This document shows positions 8,346-17,378 of a DNA stretch of 64,000 bases, piece by piece. Below the pieces are notes generated by a model. It saw nothing but the letters and a program-made list of their open reading frames with translations. It did no database searches and was not told the DNA's origin. How positions within the stretch are numbered: the stretch's first letter is position 1; each line of letters opens with the position of its first letter. Origin of the DNA: Bradyrhizobium sp. JYMT SZCCT0180 (GTDB lineage Bacteria > Pseudomonadota > Alphaproteobacteria > Rhizobiales > Xanthobacteraceae); the NCBI RefSeq assembly GCF_018130165.1, contig NZ_JAFCLZ010000018.1, forward strand, positions 62,001-126,000. The letters are read 5' to 3'. The position numbers and the translations under genes were made by a program.

Positions 8346-11097
8346 GGATACCAGCCTGCAAATAGTGAAGGTTCGCGTAACGACCGTTGGTGCGGATCAA
8401 CTCATCATGGCTGCCGTCCTCAACGATCCGACCATGCTCGATCGTGATGATCCGGTTCGCATTGCGCACGGTAGAGAGCCGATGCGCGATGACGAAGACG
8501 GTCCGTCCGGCAGAAATCTGTTTCATGTTCTGCTGAATGGCGCGCTCGCTTTCGTAGTCCAGGGCGCTTGTCGCCTCGTCGAAGATGAGGATACGCGGAT
8601 CGGTGATAAGTGCGCGCGCGATCGCGATACGCTGGCGCTGTCCGCCGGACAGACTGCTGCCGCGTTCGCCCACCACGGTGTCATAGCCCTCGGGCAGCTC
8701 AAGGATGAAGTCGTGAGCGCCGGCGAGCGATGCCGCCTCGATGACCCGCTCCATCGACATGGCCGGATCGGCGAGCGCGATGTTCTCGCGAACAGAGCGG
8801 TTGAAGAGCACGTTCTCCTGCAGCACGACACCTATCTGTCGTCGCAGCCAGCTCAGATCGACCATCGCGAGATCGACGCCGTCGACCAGCACGCGTCCGC
8901 TCTCCGGCACATAGAGGCGCTGGATCAGCTTGGTGATGGTGCTCTTGCCCGAGCCCGAGGAGCCCACGATGCCGACGACCTGGCCGGGCTCCACGCTGAA
9001 GGAGACGTTGTGCAGCACCTCGGGGCCGTCGATGCGGTAGCGGAAGGTCGCGTGCTCGAATGTGACCTTGCCGCGGATCGCCGGCAGTGCGGCGCGACCC
9101 GGATTGAAGCTCGGCTCGGGCATGGTGTTGAGGATGTCGCCCAGGCGATCGACCGACAGCTTGGCCTGATGGAAATCCTGCCAGAGCTGTGCAAGCCGCA
9201 GCACCGGAGTGCTGACGCGCGCGGCCAGCATGTTGAACGCAACGAGCTCGCCGACTGTCAGCTCCCCGCCGATCACGAGCCTGGCGCCGAAGTAAAGAAT
9301 CGCTGCGATGACCAGCTTGTTGATCATCTGGACTGCCTGACTCGCCGTGTTGTTCAGGCTGAGCACGCGGAAGCTTGCGGCCACATAGCCGGCGAGTTGC
9401 TCCTCCCAGCGGCGCTGCATCTGTGGCTCGACTGCCATGGCCTTCAGGGTTTCGACGCCCGTGACGCTCTCGACGAGGAAGGCCTGATTCTCGGACCCGC
9501 GATTGAACTTCTCATCGAGGCGCCGGCGAAACAGCGGCGCAACCCCTACTGAGATTCCGATGTAGAACGGGAAGGAGGCCAGGACGATCAGCGTCAACGT
9601 CGGCGAGTAGTAGAACATCACCACAAGGAAAACGACCGTGAACAGCAGATCGATGACCAGCGTAAGCGCCGAACTCGTCAGGAACTGGCGGATATTCTCG
9701 AGCTCGCGGACGCGTGCCACCGAATCGCCAACGCGGCGGGTCTGGAAATAGGCGATCGGCAGCGCCATCAGGTGACGAAACAGCCGGGCACCGAGCTCGA
9801 CGTCGATACGGTTTGTGGTGTGCGCGAACAGATAGACGCGCAGCGTTTCGAGAATGGCTTCGAAGACGGTGAGGGCGACCAGGCCCAGGATCAGAACGTC
9901 GAGCGTGCTCATGCTTCGATGCACGAGCACCTTGTCGATGACCACCTGGAAGAACAGCGGTGACACGAGGGCAAAGAGCTGAAGGAAGAACGAGGCGACC
10001 AGCACCTCGCTGAGCAGGCGGCGATACTTGTGGACCGCGCCGACAAACCAGCCGATATCGAAGCGTCGGGCGAGGTCCGTCAGGCTCGCGCGCCGGGCCA
10101 TCAGGATGATGTCGCCGTCCCAGATGGCCTCCAGCTCGTCCTGCGTCATTCTATCGGGTCGGGGAGACAACGGGCGCTGAACGAGGAGCTTGCCCTCGTC
10201 CACTCTGCCGAGGACCAGAAATCCGCCGTCGCGCAGCACGGCGATCCCGGGCAGCGGGGTAACCGCAAGTCGGCTCCAGCTCGTTCTCTGTACCCGTGCC
10301 TTGAGTCCGAATTCCTTGGCACAGCGCAGGATTTCGGTAACGCCTACGCCCGCCGCGCCTATCCGATGGCGGATTTGAGCCGGGTCGGCCGCGATACCAT
10401 GGCAACGCAGCAATATCGTCAGCGCAACGAGCGCGGATTCATCGGCATTGTCGGTTTCGGCATTTGCCGCCGTGACTTCGGTGCTCACCGGCGGGGAAGC
10501 CAGCGGGGAAGCAGTATCGCCTCGAGCGGCGAAACGTCCACGCATCAGGGTATCGCGGGCTTTCACCAAGGTATCGCGCGTGCGCATCAGGGTATCGCGC
10601 GTACGCGTCAAAGGCTCGAGGGCACGCAGCAGGGCGTCGCCGGCACGGCGCGCCAGGTCAACTCCGCGGGTGCTGATGCCGGCGAGTGCATGAAGCACCC
10701 GATTGGCGACGTTCTGAGGTCCGGGCAGGATCAAACGACCGTCCCAGATTTCTTCGAACTCTGCGCGCGTCATCACCCTGGGATTTGACCAGGTCGGATG
10801 CAGCACAAGCGCACCCCTGTCATCGATCTTTCCGAGAAGCAGGAATCCGCCGTCATGCAGCGCTGCGATTCCAGGCAGCTGGATGGCCGCAAGTCGCTTC
10901 CAATGCGTCGTCCGCGAGCCGAGGTTGACTCCAAACTCGCGCGCACAGCGCAGCATTGCGCGGATGCTGATTGCGTCGCTGCCGCATCGATCGCGGAGCT
11001 GCTCTTGCGTAGCGTTGACGCCATGAATCCGCAGGAACAGAGCCAGGGCTCGGAGCCCTAGATCTGCGGCGTGGGCATTTCCATTCTGGATCGCCAT
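8332..11097 (-). CDS. Type I secretion ABC exporter with two degenerate C39-like domains
   Basis: A 921-residue half-transporter. From the N-terminus there is a C39-like domain (~10-125), a ~100-residue linker with heptad repeats, a second C39-like domain (~235-345), a six-helix membrane domain (~370-650) and a nucleotide-binding domain (~680-915). The last carries Walker A GSSGSGKST, signature LSGGQRQR and Walker B ILIFDEATS. Both N-terminal domains keep the fold pattern (ALALFLRIHGVNA; VALTILLRCHGIAA; LPGIA-L-DGGFL) but lack the protease cysteine upstream of it. They are therefore substrate-docking CLDs, as in HlyB, not peptidases. HlyB-type exporters normally carry one CLD. The neighbouring lyase gene upstream is the obvious candidate substrate. 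Confidence 0.95.
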   Translation of the reverse strand: MAIQNGNAHAADLGLRALALFLRIHGVNATQEQLRDRCGSDAISIRAMLRCAREFGVNLGSRTTHWKRLAAIQLPGIAALHDGGFLLLGKIDDRGALVLHPTWSNPRVMTRAEFEEIWDGRLILPGPQNVANRVLHALAGISTRGVDLARRAGDALLRALEPLTRTRDTLMRTRDTLVKARDTLMRGRFAARGDTASPLASPPVSTEVTAANAETDNADESALVALTILLRCHGIAADPAQIRHRIGAAGVGVTEILRCAKEFGLKARVQRTSWSRLAVTPLPGIAVLRDGGFLVLGRVDEGKLLVQRPLSPRPDRMTQDELEAIWDGDIILMARRASLTDLARRFDIGWFVGAVHKYRRLLSEVLVASFFLQLFALVSPLFFQVVIDKVLVHRSMSTLDVLILGLVALTVFEAILETLRVYLFAHTTNRIDVELGARLFRHLMALPIAYFQTRRVGDSVARVRELENIRQFLTSSALTLVIDLLFTVVFLVVMFYYSPTLTLIVLASFPFYIGISVGVAPLFRRRLDEKFNRGSENQAFLVESVTGVETLKAMAVEPQMQRRWEEQLAGYVAASFRVLSLNNTASQAVQMINKLVIAAILYFGARLVIGGELTVGELVAFNMLAARVSTPVLRLAQLWQDFHQAKLSVDRLGDILNTMPEPSFNPGRAALPAIRGKVTFEHATFRYRIDGPEVLHNVSFSVEPGQVVGIVGSSGSGKSTITKLIQRLYVPESGRVLVDGVDLAMVDLSWLRRQIGVVLQENVLFNRSVRENIALADPAMSMERVIEAASLAGAHDFILELPEGYDTVVGERGSSLSGGQRQRIAIARALITDPRILIFDEATSALDYESERAIQQNMKQISAGRTVFVIAHRLSTVRNANRIITIEHGRIVEDGSHDELIRTNGRYANLHYLQAGIHDVR
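10543..10605 (-). repeat. Three 21-bp repeats coding heptads in the exporter linker
   Basis: Units begin at 10543, 10564 and 10585, each a variant of CATCAGGGTATCGCGCGTACG. On the minus strand they encode seven-residue repeats of the RTRDTLM type in the linker between the two C39-like domains. They probably lengthen a helical spacer. Confidence 0.8.
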
Positions 11098-11172
11098 ATT
11101 TTCTACTCAACCCTTCGCGGCTACCGGCCGCTTCCGATGTTCCTTCTCATGCATTCCCAAATTTCGATGGTG

Positions 11173-11203
11173 CCGCACCCGGGCGGCGAGCGCCCGGGTG
11201 CGG
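11173..11203 (-). terminator. Strong hairpin between secreted lyase and exporter genes
   Basis: CCGCACCCGGGCG, loop GCGAG, CGCCCGGGTGCGG gives a perfect 13-bp stem just after the lyase stop on the minus strand. There is no T-tract. It could uncouple the lyase transcript from the exporter operon or stabilise the lyase mRNA. Confidence 0.55.
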
Positions 11204-11210
11204 AAGCAGA

Positions 11211-13166
11211 TCACGCAGCTGGTGGTCTGGTGAGGAACGATTCCGGCCCCCAAGTGGTGCCATTCGATATAGCCGACACAATCTGACCGGGATCGACCCG
11301 GCCGGGGCTGGCGGCCATATACTGGTTCAGCAGCGCAAAGCTCTGATTTGCCAGGGATGCTGCGGGACTGCTGCTGGTCGCGGGCGATAGATCGGCCACA
11401 TTGAACATTTGCGCCGCAGAGGTCGCAACTCCGCCGGCGGCGAAATCCCCGATGCGGCTAAGCAGCGCCGAACCCGGGCTCGTCGAAGACGCTGCAGTCG
11501 TGGTGGTCGCAGGCGCCGTGGTAATCCCCGGAGGAGCATTCGTCACGGAGATCGGCTGCGGTGCCGTCACCGTGCTGGTGACCGGGGTAGAGGTCGAAGG
11601 CGCCATTACCGTGGGGGTTTGCACCGTGGGGGTTTGCGGCGTCGTGGTGGCCGTGGTGGTCCAACCGCGCGGAGCATCCGACAGGGTCATCGTCTGCGTC
11701 GCGGATGTCGTAACGGCGCCGGTGACCGGGTCCTTGGCGGTTGCCGTCAGCGTGATCGTGTCGACCGGATCATCCCAGCCTCGATGGTAGTTGTGCAGCG
11801 TCAGTCCGCTGTCAACCTGCTCCTTGGTCAAGGTGATGTTTCTTCCACTGAACGTGTGACCGAGGCCGTCGGTGATCGTCTCGTACGACGCCAATCCCCT
11901 GATGTTCACGGTCACCTTGTCGTTGGAATCGGTCGTCGACACCTTCACCCCCAAATCGACCGTGCCGCCCCTGCCTTTCACCGTGAGCGTGGGATCCGCG
12001 ACGGTGAGGACCGGTGTGACCGCGGATGGAGACGTCGGGTTCGTCGGGTTCGTCGGTGATGTCGGTGATGTCGGGTTCGTCGGTGAGATCGGATCGACAT
12101 CGACCTGGAGACCAGTGAAAGTCTTCACCGCGCCCGAAAGGTTCGCCGCCAGGCCGCCAGCATCCTTGATGCTCCCGCCGTTCAAATTGACGCCGGTGAT
12201 GGCAAGCGCCGAGGTATCGCGGTCGGTCGCCGCGACCGTCGTTTTGAAGGTGAGCGTATTCGAGCCCGTCCCACTCACATAGGTGGCCTTGCCGCCATCG
12301 TTGAGCGACAGCGCCGGCTGACCGGAGACGGTCACGGCCTCGCTGAAGCGGACCGTCATTGTGATGGTATCGCCGACATGCTCGACTCCCGTCCCCGGTA
12401 AAGCGGAGACCAGCGTCACGGTGGGCGCGACGTTGGGCGTGGGTTGCTGCGTCGGTGCCGTGGGAGCCGCGGCCGCCCCGGTCGTGATTTGCAGGTTGGA
12501 AAATTCCGCCGCAACCACCTCCTTGGCCGGCGCGCGGTAGATGCCTTCCTTCCAGTAGTAACTCTCGCCGCTCAGCCCTGTTCCGAGCGCGCCGCTGTAG
12601 TTGACGATCTGAACCCCATCTCGCCAGACTTTCAGCGTGCCGGTGCCGTTACTTCCGAAGTTGACCTGGACGTTCAACTGATATTGATGGTCACGCTGGA
12701 TCGGGTTCGCGTCGAAATAAACGCGATTCTCAGCGTTATTGGGACCGCGTGCGATGACGACCATGCGTTCGCCGTACATGCCGATGGCGAATGGCGGTGA
12801 ACCGGACCCTAGGGTTTGGTGAATCTGGCCGAGGAGCATCCATGCAGCAGTATTTGGCGCTCCGGGCTCCAGGGTAAGGCCGTAGGATACGTTGATTTGA
12901 GTATTTGCTTTATAGCTTTGGAACATGTCGATCTCAGACCGTTCGGACGTGTTGCCGTTCCGGACGTCATTGGGCCAATAATCCCCCGAATGAACCTCGA
13001 ACCTGAGCGTGTTGCTATCGGGTTCTGTTAGGCTATAGCTCCGGCTGGCGTTTTCGACCTGAGCTTTCATCCCATCGATTGTTACCGTTCCGCCATTTAC
13101 ACCCGAGAACGAGGTGATTGTCATTCCGTTCATTCCTTCTTGAAAGTTGAAGACGCTGAATTCCAC
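11211..13166 (-). CDS. Secreted heparinase-I-like polysaccharide lyase with Ig-like and Thr/Pro-rich tail
   Basis: A 651-residue protein starting with GTG at 13166. An ATG at 13124, preceded by AAGAAGGA, would begin exactly at the domain (TITSFSGVNGG) and may be the true start. Residues ~15-230 form a jelly-roll lyase domain of the heparin lyase I type, with SERSEI, LLGQIHQT, YGERMVVIAR, KVWRDGVQIVNY and YYWKEGIYR. These blocks recur in the lyase at 27628. Residues ~248-357 look like a SwmB/Ig-like domain. After a Pro-Thr linker, ~385-498 form a cadherin/BapA-like domain, then a Thr-rich stretch and a C-terminal ~70 residues. There is no signal peptide, and the exporter genes are directly downstream, so type I export through a C-terminal signal is likely. 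Substrate is inferred to be the locus's own exopolysaccharide. Confidence 0.85.
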   Translation of the reverse strand: MEFSVFNFQEGMNGMTITSFSGVNGGTVTIDGMKAQVENASRSYSLTEPDSNTLRFEVHSGDYWPNDVRNGNTSERSEIDMFQSYKANTQINVSYGLTLEPGAPNTAAWMLLGQIHQTLGSGSPPFAIGMYGERMVVIARGPNNAENRVYFDANPIQRDHQYQLNVQVNFGSNGTGTLKVWRDGVQIVNYSGALGTGLSGESYYWKEGIYRAPAKEVVAAEFSNLQITTGAAAAPTAPTQQPTPNVAPTVTLVSALPGTGVEHVGDTITMTVRFSEAVTVSGQPALSLNDGGKATYVSGTGSNTLTFKTTVAATDRDTSALAITGVNLNGGSIKDAGGLAANLSGAVKTFTGLQVDVDPISPTNPTSPTSPTNPTNPTSPSAVTPVLTVADPTLTVKGRGGTVDLGVKVSTTDSNDKVTVNIRGLASYETITDGLGHTFSGRNITLTKEQVDSGLTLHNYHRGWDDPVDTITLTATAKDPVTGAVTTSATQTMTLSDAPRGWTTTATTTPQTPTVQTPTVMAPSTSTPVTSTVTAPQPISVTNAPPGITTAPATTTTAASSTSPGSALLSRIGDFAAGGVATSAAQMFNVADLSPATSSSPAASLANQSFALLNQYMAASPGRVDPGQIVSAISNGTTWGPESFLTRPPAA

Positions 13167-13365
13167 TGCCGCGCATCATAAGGGCGCACGACATACCGCA
13201 TGCTCGCGGCTTACCGCCGGCGAACACATTTCAAAGCATTGCAGCCTCGAACCGCGAGGATATTTCACTGCCGTGCAGATGGCGCACGACATACCGCTTG
13301 CTCGCAGCGCCTGGGCACCACGAACGCATTTCAAAGCATTGCAGCCTCGAACCGCGAGGGTATTT
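13161..13365. repeat. Two ~100-bp tandem direct repeats at the lyase start
   Basis: Units at ~13161-13262 and ~13263-13365 share TTCCACTGCC/TTTCACTGCC, then GGCGCACGACATACCGC (13183 and 13281), then CATTTCAAAGCATTGCAGCC (13227 and 13327). Each unit also contains a small hairpin, CCTCGAACCGCGAGG. The first unit covers the GTG start of the lyase gene. A promoter or regulator-binding duplication is possible. Confidence 0.8.
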
Positions 13366-13759
13366 CAAAGCAGTGGGATTTCGCCCCCCCGACTGCTGGC
13401 TGGCTGGTTAATAAGCAAAAATGGCGAAAAAACTTTCAAAGTATGATTTATACCCATGTATGTGGGCCCAATACGTGCCCATATCTGGTCGATTCAAGGC
13501 ACACCCACGATTTTCCGTCGGATGGCTTCGTCGTCAGCGTTTGCGGGAGGTCGAAAGCGGCGGCGCTCCAGATGTGCGAACGGCATCTCGACCTTCTCCG
13601 TTCGCGCCGCGACTCACATAAGCATCGATCCTGGCGATATCGCGCGCGACTTCTCGTGCGGTTTCGTGGATCGAACGCGGGGTCGGCATCTTCGGAGAGC
13701 AACGGGGGCTCAAGTTCGCGGGCGTCACAGTCGGGTTGTGTTGTCCCACCATTCACGAG

Positions 13760-14245
13760 AGTGCCGGTCGAGGTCAGCATCTTGCTGATGGCGGCCTTGA
13801 TGCCATCGTGGGCGTCGGAGACGATCAGCTTGACGCCGCGTAGGCCACGGCGGGCGAGCTTGCGCAGGATGCCGTGCGGAACGTCTCGGCTTCGGAGGGG
13901 CAATATCCATTCGCGCCGGGCGTCGCTATTGACGCCAACCGCAACAATACCGCGACCGAGACGATGCGCCCCTGCTGGCGCACTTTACGTGGGTGGCGTA
14001 GTCCACAAATACGGCCAGTCGCCCTCGATCCGACGGGCAAGGAAGTCCTTCACTTTCGATCTCACTGCATGGCCGGCTCACCTGGCTCTTCGAGATGCCG
14101 CTCGTCCCCATTGCCTGCACCAGATCGTCCACTAAGCGGGTCGAGACGCCCGGCACATAAGCCCCCTGCACCATGGCGGCGAGCGCCTTGTCCGCCATCC
14201 CGCCGCGGCTCCAGGAAGCCCGCGAAGGCGACGCGCCTGATTGAA
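13760..14245 (-). pseudogene. IS256-family transposase remnant
   Basis: The minus strand, in pieces in different frames, gives GFLEPRR, MADKALAAMVQGAYVPG, STRLVDDLVQAMGTSGISKS, QGRIVSVAV and RRGLRGVKLIVSDAHDGIKA. These are in the right order for an IS256/Mutator transposase. At least two frameshifts separate them, and both the N-terminal third and the catalytic C-terminal half are missing. It is a dead fragment of about 160 codons between the lyase/exporter block and the EPS operon. Confidence 0.85.
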
Positions 14246-14895
14246 TAACGATGTCATCATATTCATCGTCTCGTGCAGTGCCGCATCGCGAGGTGCATCC
14301 CGAGTCCGAGCGCCCCGAGTCCGAGCGTTACAAGTTCGTGGGACGCTAGCTTGGGCCCGGATATACGGTTGAGCGAACCGGGGCGTCGAATGTTGTACCG
14401 CAACGATCCCAAGCCCATGGGTTCCCTTGTCGCCGGGCCTTCTTCCCTCGCTATGTTTGATTGAGCGGTCCTCAATTGAGGCATCCCATCAGCCCATTGG
14501 GATGAACGTTTGAAGCGGATTGATACTTGGCAAGTTTAAGCCCGTACTGCCGCGGCTCAATGGACCATTGTGGCTACCCATTTATTGTCGGTTCCCACCC
14601 AAGTTAGTCGGTCCTCACCCAGTTACCCGAATGCTACCAATTTGACTGGAGATGTCGGAGTGCTGGGGTTGCAGATGTGATGAAAATGGCGACAGCTGCC
14701 GAATTCCTGCTCGTCAACGGTTGCGGCCTATTTCGCCGCCGTCCTCTATCAACCACTTCCGCTGCACCTTCAAACCGGCCTTCTACTTGGTAGATCCCGG
14801 AGCGCATTGGAATCGGGGCCCCGTCGTGACCTACCACATGTTTGAGGTGACCTGCGGAGCCCTAGTAGTGCAACTGTAAGCGACTGGAACTTGAA
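14246..14895. other. Intergenic region before the EPS operon
   Basis: I see no convincing gene. The right part (14560-14640) contains short related TC-rich stretches, CGGTTCCCACCCAAGTTAG and CGGTCCTCACCCAGTTACC, about 24 bases apart. The promoter for the EPS genes starting at 14896 must lie here, but I cannot define it. Confidence 0.5.
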
Positions 14896-15981
14896 ATGCT
14901 GCAGATTACTAGAACGGATAACTCGGTAAATCCGGACAGTCCGGACAATATGCCACCTGAATTTCGTTTGCCGATCGAGTCCTTGGCTGAAGCGGTGGCA
15001 TTCATACGGCGACGCCTCCCGACCATATTGCTGACGTGTTCGATCATGCTTGGCATTGGTGTGCTCTACCTTATTGTTACAGTACCGACGTTTACTGCCA
15101 ACGCAGAACTCATCGTGGATTCGAAAGCGGCTGCGGGAGATGCTGTGTCCGTGTCGACGATCGTGGAAAGTCAGATCGCGGTCATAAAGTCTGAGCATCT
15201 TGCTCGTACAGTGATACAGGAATTGGATCTGACAGAGGATCCGGAATTTGTCCGGAAAGATAGCGTCGTGCGCGACGCCGTCAGGTCGATATCCCAGCTG
15301 CTCGGCTGGAGCAGACCAGCAACCGAATCTGGCGCGATCCGCCACGCCGCGGAATCTTTCAAACGCAAACTCTCGGTTGAGCGCGCCGGCGTTACATACA
15401 TCATCAAGATTACCTTCGAATCCACTGACCCTGAGCGAGCGGCACGGATATTAAACACTGTCGCGGAAACATATGTTGCGGCTCAACTGGACGCAAAATA
15501 CGCATCGTCTTTGCGAGGTGAGAAATGGGTCAAGGATCGGCTGAACAGGTTAAGTAGTCGAGCATCGGCTGCCCAGAAAGCATTGGCGGATTATCAGAAG
15601 AACAGGAAAGATATCGGGGAGTCCGCGGATGCCGTCAGGGCAAACACACCTGCCTCGCAATCCACGCCGAGGACGCAAAGGGACCTGAGCGAGCTGGAAG
15701 ACGCCGCAGAAACCGCGGCAAGCATTTATGACAGTTTCCTTCGTGTGCTGCGTTACATGGAAGCGCAACAACAATCGTTGCCGACGTTAGAGGCGCACGT
15801 GCTCTCCAGGGCGTCCCCTCCTTTGAGGGCCAGTTCCCCGAAAATCGGAATCGTGCTTGGAATATCGGGCATTGGCGGGCTGCTTCTTGGAATTGCCATC
15901 GCATTGCTGCGTGATCGGTTAGATCGAGGCGTCCGCACCTGCGAATCTCGTAATACAGCCAATGCAAGCGCGGTTCGATGA
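14896..15981 (+). CDS. Wzz/GumC-type polysaccharide chain-length (co-polymerase) protein without kinase domain
   Basis: A 361-residue inner-membrane protein. It has a short cytoplasmic N-terminus and a first membrane segment at ~43-62 (ILLTCSIMLGIGVLYLIVTV). A periplasmic part carries TANAELIVDS and a coiled region (RLNRLSSRASAAQKALADYQ, ~215-235). The second membrane segment is at ~320-340 (IGIVLGISGIGGLLLGIAIAL). This is the Wzz/ExoP N-terminal architecture that sets polymer length with Wzy. The protein ends soon after the second membrane helix, so the BY-kinase domain of ExoP/Wzc is absent and no separate kinase was found in the window. Its stop overlaps the next start (ATGA). Confidence 0.85.
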   Translation: MLQITRTDNSVNPDSPDNMPPEFRLPIESLAEAVAFIRRRLPTILLTCSIMLGIGVLYLIVTVPTFTANAELIVDSKAAAGDAVSVSTIVESQIAVIKSEHLARTVIQELDLTEDPEFVRKDSVVRDAVRSISQLLGWSRPATESGAIRHAAESFKRKLSVERAGVTYIIKITFESTDPERAARILNTVAETYVAAQLDAKYASSLRGEKWVKDRLNRLSSRASAAQKALADYQKNRKDIGESADAVRANTPASQSTPRTQRDLSELEDAAETAASIYDSFLRVLRYMEAQQQSLPTLEAHVLSRASPPLRASSPKIGIVLGISGIGGLLLGIAIALLRDRLDRGVRTCESRNTANASAVR

Positions 15982-17378
15982 GCCTATGTAACGAGAAGGA
16001 ATCTGGCGAGCATCATCCCGGTAAAGACCGATTTGCCGAACTCGGGATGACGCTCGAAGCCGTGTCCCAACGAGCCGCCGACAAAGCCGGCGCGTCGGGC
16101 CTCTTTGCCGTGTCCAGTAAAAATCCGGTTCGTGATGACCCAGCTTCTGGGGCGAGCCCCCGACTATTCTGTGTTGCCAAGGACCGTTATCCCGCATTTC
16201 GAGTGGACGTAACCGAGCTTTTCTCACGCTGGCTCGTAGGTGCGGGATATCGCATCGACTGGTTGATGGCGAGAGCTGCCCCCGGTCCGTCGGAGATCGC
16301 GATTGCTTCGCCCGAGGAGCGCACTTTCGTGCTCGGGGCCGGATCGATCCGGGCCCGGCTCGCTGGTCTGCGCCTCATCGGGAGGATCGCCGTCGCCATT
16401 CTGCGCGGTGAGTACGACATTGTGCAGGCCCGCGACCGGTCGACATCATCGCTTCTTTTTCTCCTGCTGGCCAAATTGGCCGGTCGGCCATTCGTATACT
16501 GGATGTCCTGGCCAATGCTCGAGGGGATGCTCTGCCGGGCTCGCGACCCTAAAGAAGCCATTCCGACCTGGCGGCGTTTGGCGATGCGAGCCTATGTGAC
16601 GGTAGGAAAGCGTGTCCTGTACAACATAGTTCTGCAAGCTGCGGATCACGTTTTCGCCCAGAGCCCGCGAATGAAGGTCGAGCTCGTTCAGCGAGGAGTT
16701 GCGGCGCAAAAGATAACGCCGGTTCCGATGGGAGTCTCGGTTGATCGATTCAATCCGTCGAACGTAGCACCGGCCGATGACCGACGCCTGGATGGGAGGA
16801 ATGTCCTCCTCTACATGGGGTACATGGGGACGAGCCTGCCGGGCCGCCGGATCGACGTCATCCTTCGGGCGCTCGGCGCGGTGGTGCGCAAGGGCCATGA
16901 TGCCGTTCTCGTGCTGCTCGGCGACTCGCGACCGACAGATCGCGACGCATTGCTTGATCTCGCCAGGGCGGAAGGGGTGGCCGATCGCCTGATCTTCACC
17001 GGCCATCTCCCCCTCGCACAGGCGCTCGGCTATGTCCGGCGCGCAGATGTCTGTCTATCCCCGTGCCCCGTCGATCCGATACTAGTCGTCGGAACTCCGA
17101 CCAAGCTGGTGGAGTATCTCGCAATGGGCCGGCCGGTGGTCGCGAACGATCATCCCGACCAGCGCGAGGTCTTGGAAGCGAGTGGAGCAGGATTGGTTAC
17201 CGACCTTTCTTCCGAAGGTTTCGCCGAAGCGATCGCCATCCTGCTTTCGGATAAAACCGCCGCGGAATCCATGGCTGTGCGCGGCCCGCCTTGGGTTACT
17301 GCACACCGATCGTACGCCGTTTATGCCGAGCTGGTCAGCTCCGTCTATTCGAAGCTCATCCGGGTGACACCACGGTGA
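15978..17378 (+). CDS. Glycosyltransferase, GT4-like
   Basis: A 466-residue two-Rossmann-domain glycosyltransferase. The N-terminal half contains FCVAKDRYPAFRVDVTELFSR and a hydrophobic LLFLLLAKLAGRPFVYWMSWP stretch that suggests membrane association. The C-terminal half has VPMGVSVDRFNP, then YMGYMGTSLPGRRIDVILRA, and a donor-site segment, TPTKLVEYLAMGRPVVANDH, with the GT4-type E-x7-E region degenerate. It is translationally coupled to the chain-length gene (ATGA) and to the polymerase gene downstream (GTGA). It would add one sugar to the lipid-linked repeat unit; donor and acceptor are unknown. Confidence 0.85.
   Translation: MSLCNEKESGEHHPGKDRFAELGMTLEAVSQRAADKAGASGLFAVSSKNPVRDDPASGASPRLFCVAKDRYPAFRVDVTELFSRWLVGAGYRIDWLMARAAPGPSEIAIASPEERTFVLGAGSIRARLAGLRLIGRIAVAILRGEYDIVQARDRSTSSLLFLLLAKLAGRPFVYWMSWPMLEGMLCRARDPKEAIPTWRRLAMRAYVTVGKRVLYNIVLQAADHVFAQSPRMKVELVQRGVAAQKITPVPMGVSVDRFNPSNVAPADDRRLDGRNVLLYMGYMGTSLPGRRIDVILRALGAVVRKGHDAVLVLLGDSRPTDRDALLDLARAEGVADRLIFTGHLPLAQALGYVRRADVCLSPCPVDPILVVGTPTKLVEYLAMGRPVVANDHPDQREVLEASGAGLVTDLSSEGFAEAIAILLSDKTAAESMAVRGPPWVTAHRSYAVYAELVSSVYSKLIRVTPR

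Noticed and set aside
7816..9552. 578-residue plus-strand open frame
   Set aside because: It runs antisense to the HlyD-like and ABC exporter genes, whose motifs are unmistakable; its own product has no recognisable domain.
10543..10605. Short regular repeats as a CRISPR array
   Set aside because: The 21-bp units are contiguous with no spacers and encode heptads in a known reading frame. No other repeat in the window has spacer structure, and no cas gene was seen.
11409..12059. Plus-strand frame over the lyase tail
   Set aside because: Low-complexity Arg/Gly product, antisense to the Thr/Pro-rich tail of the lyase.
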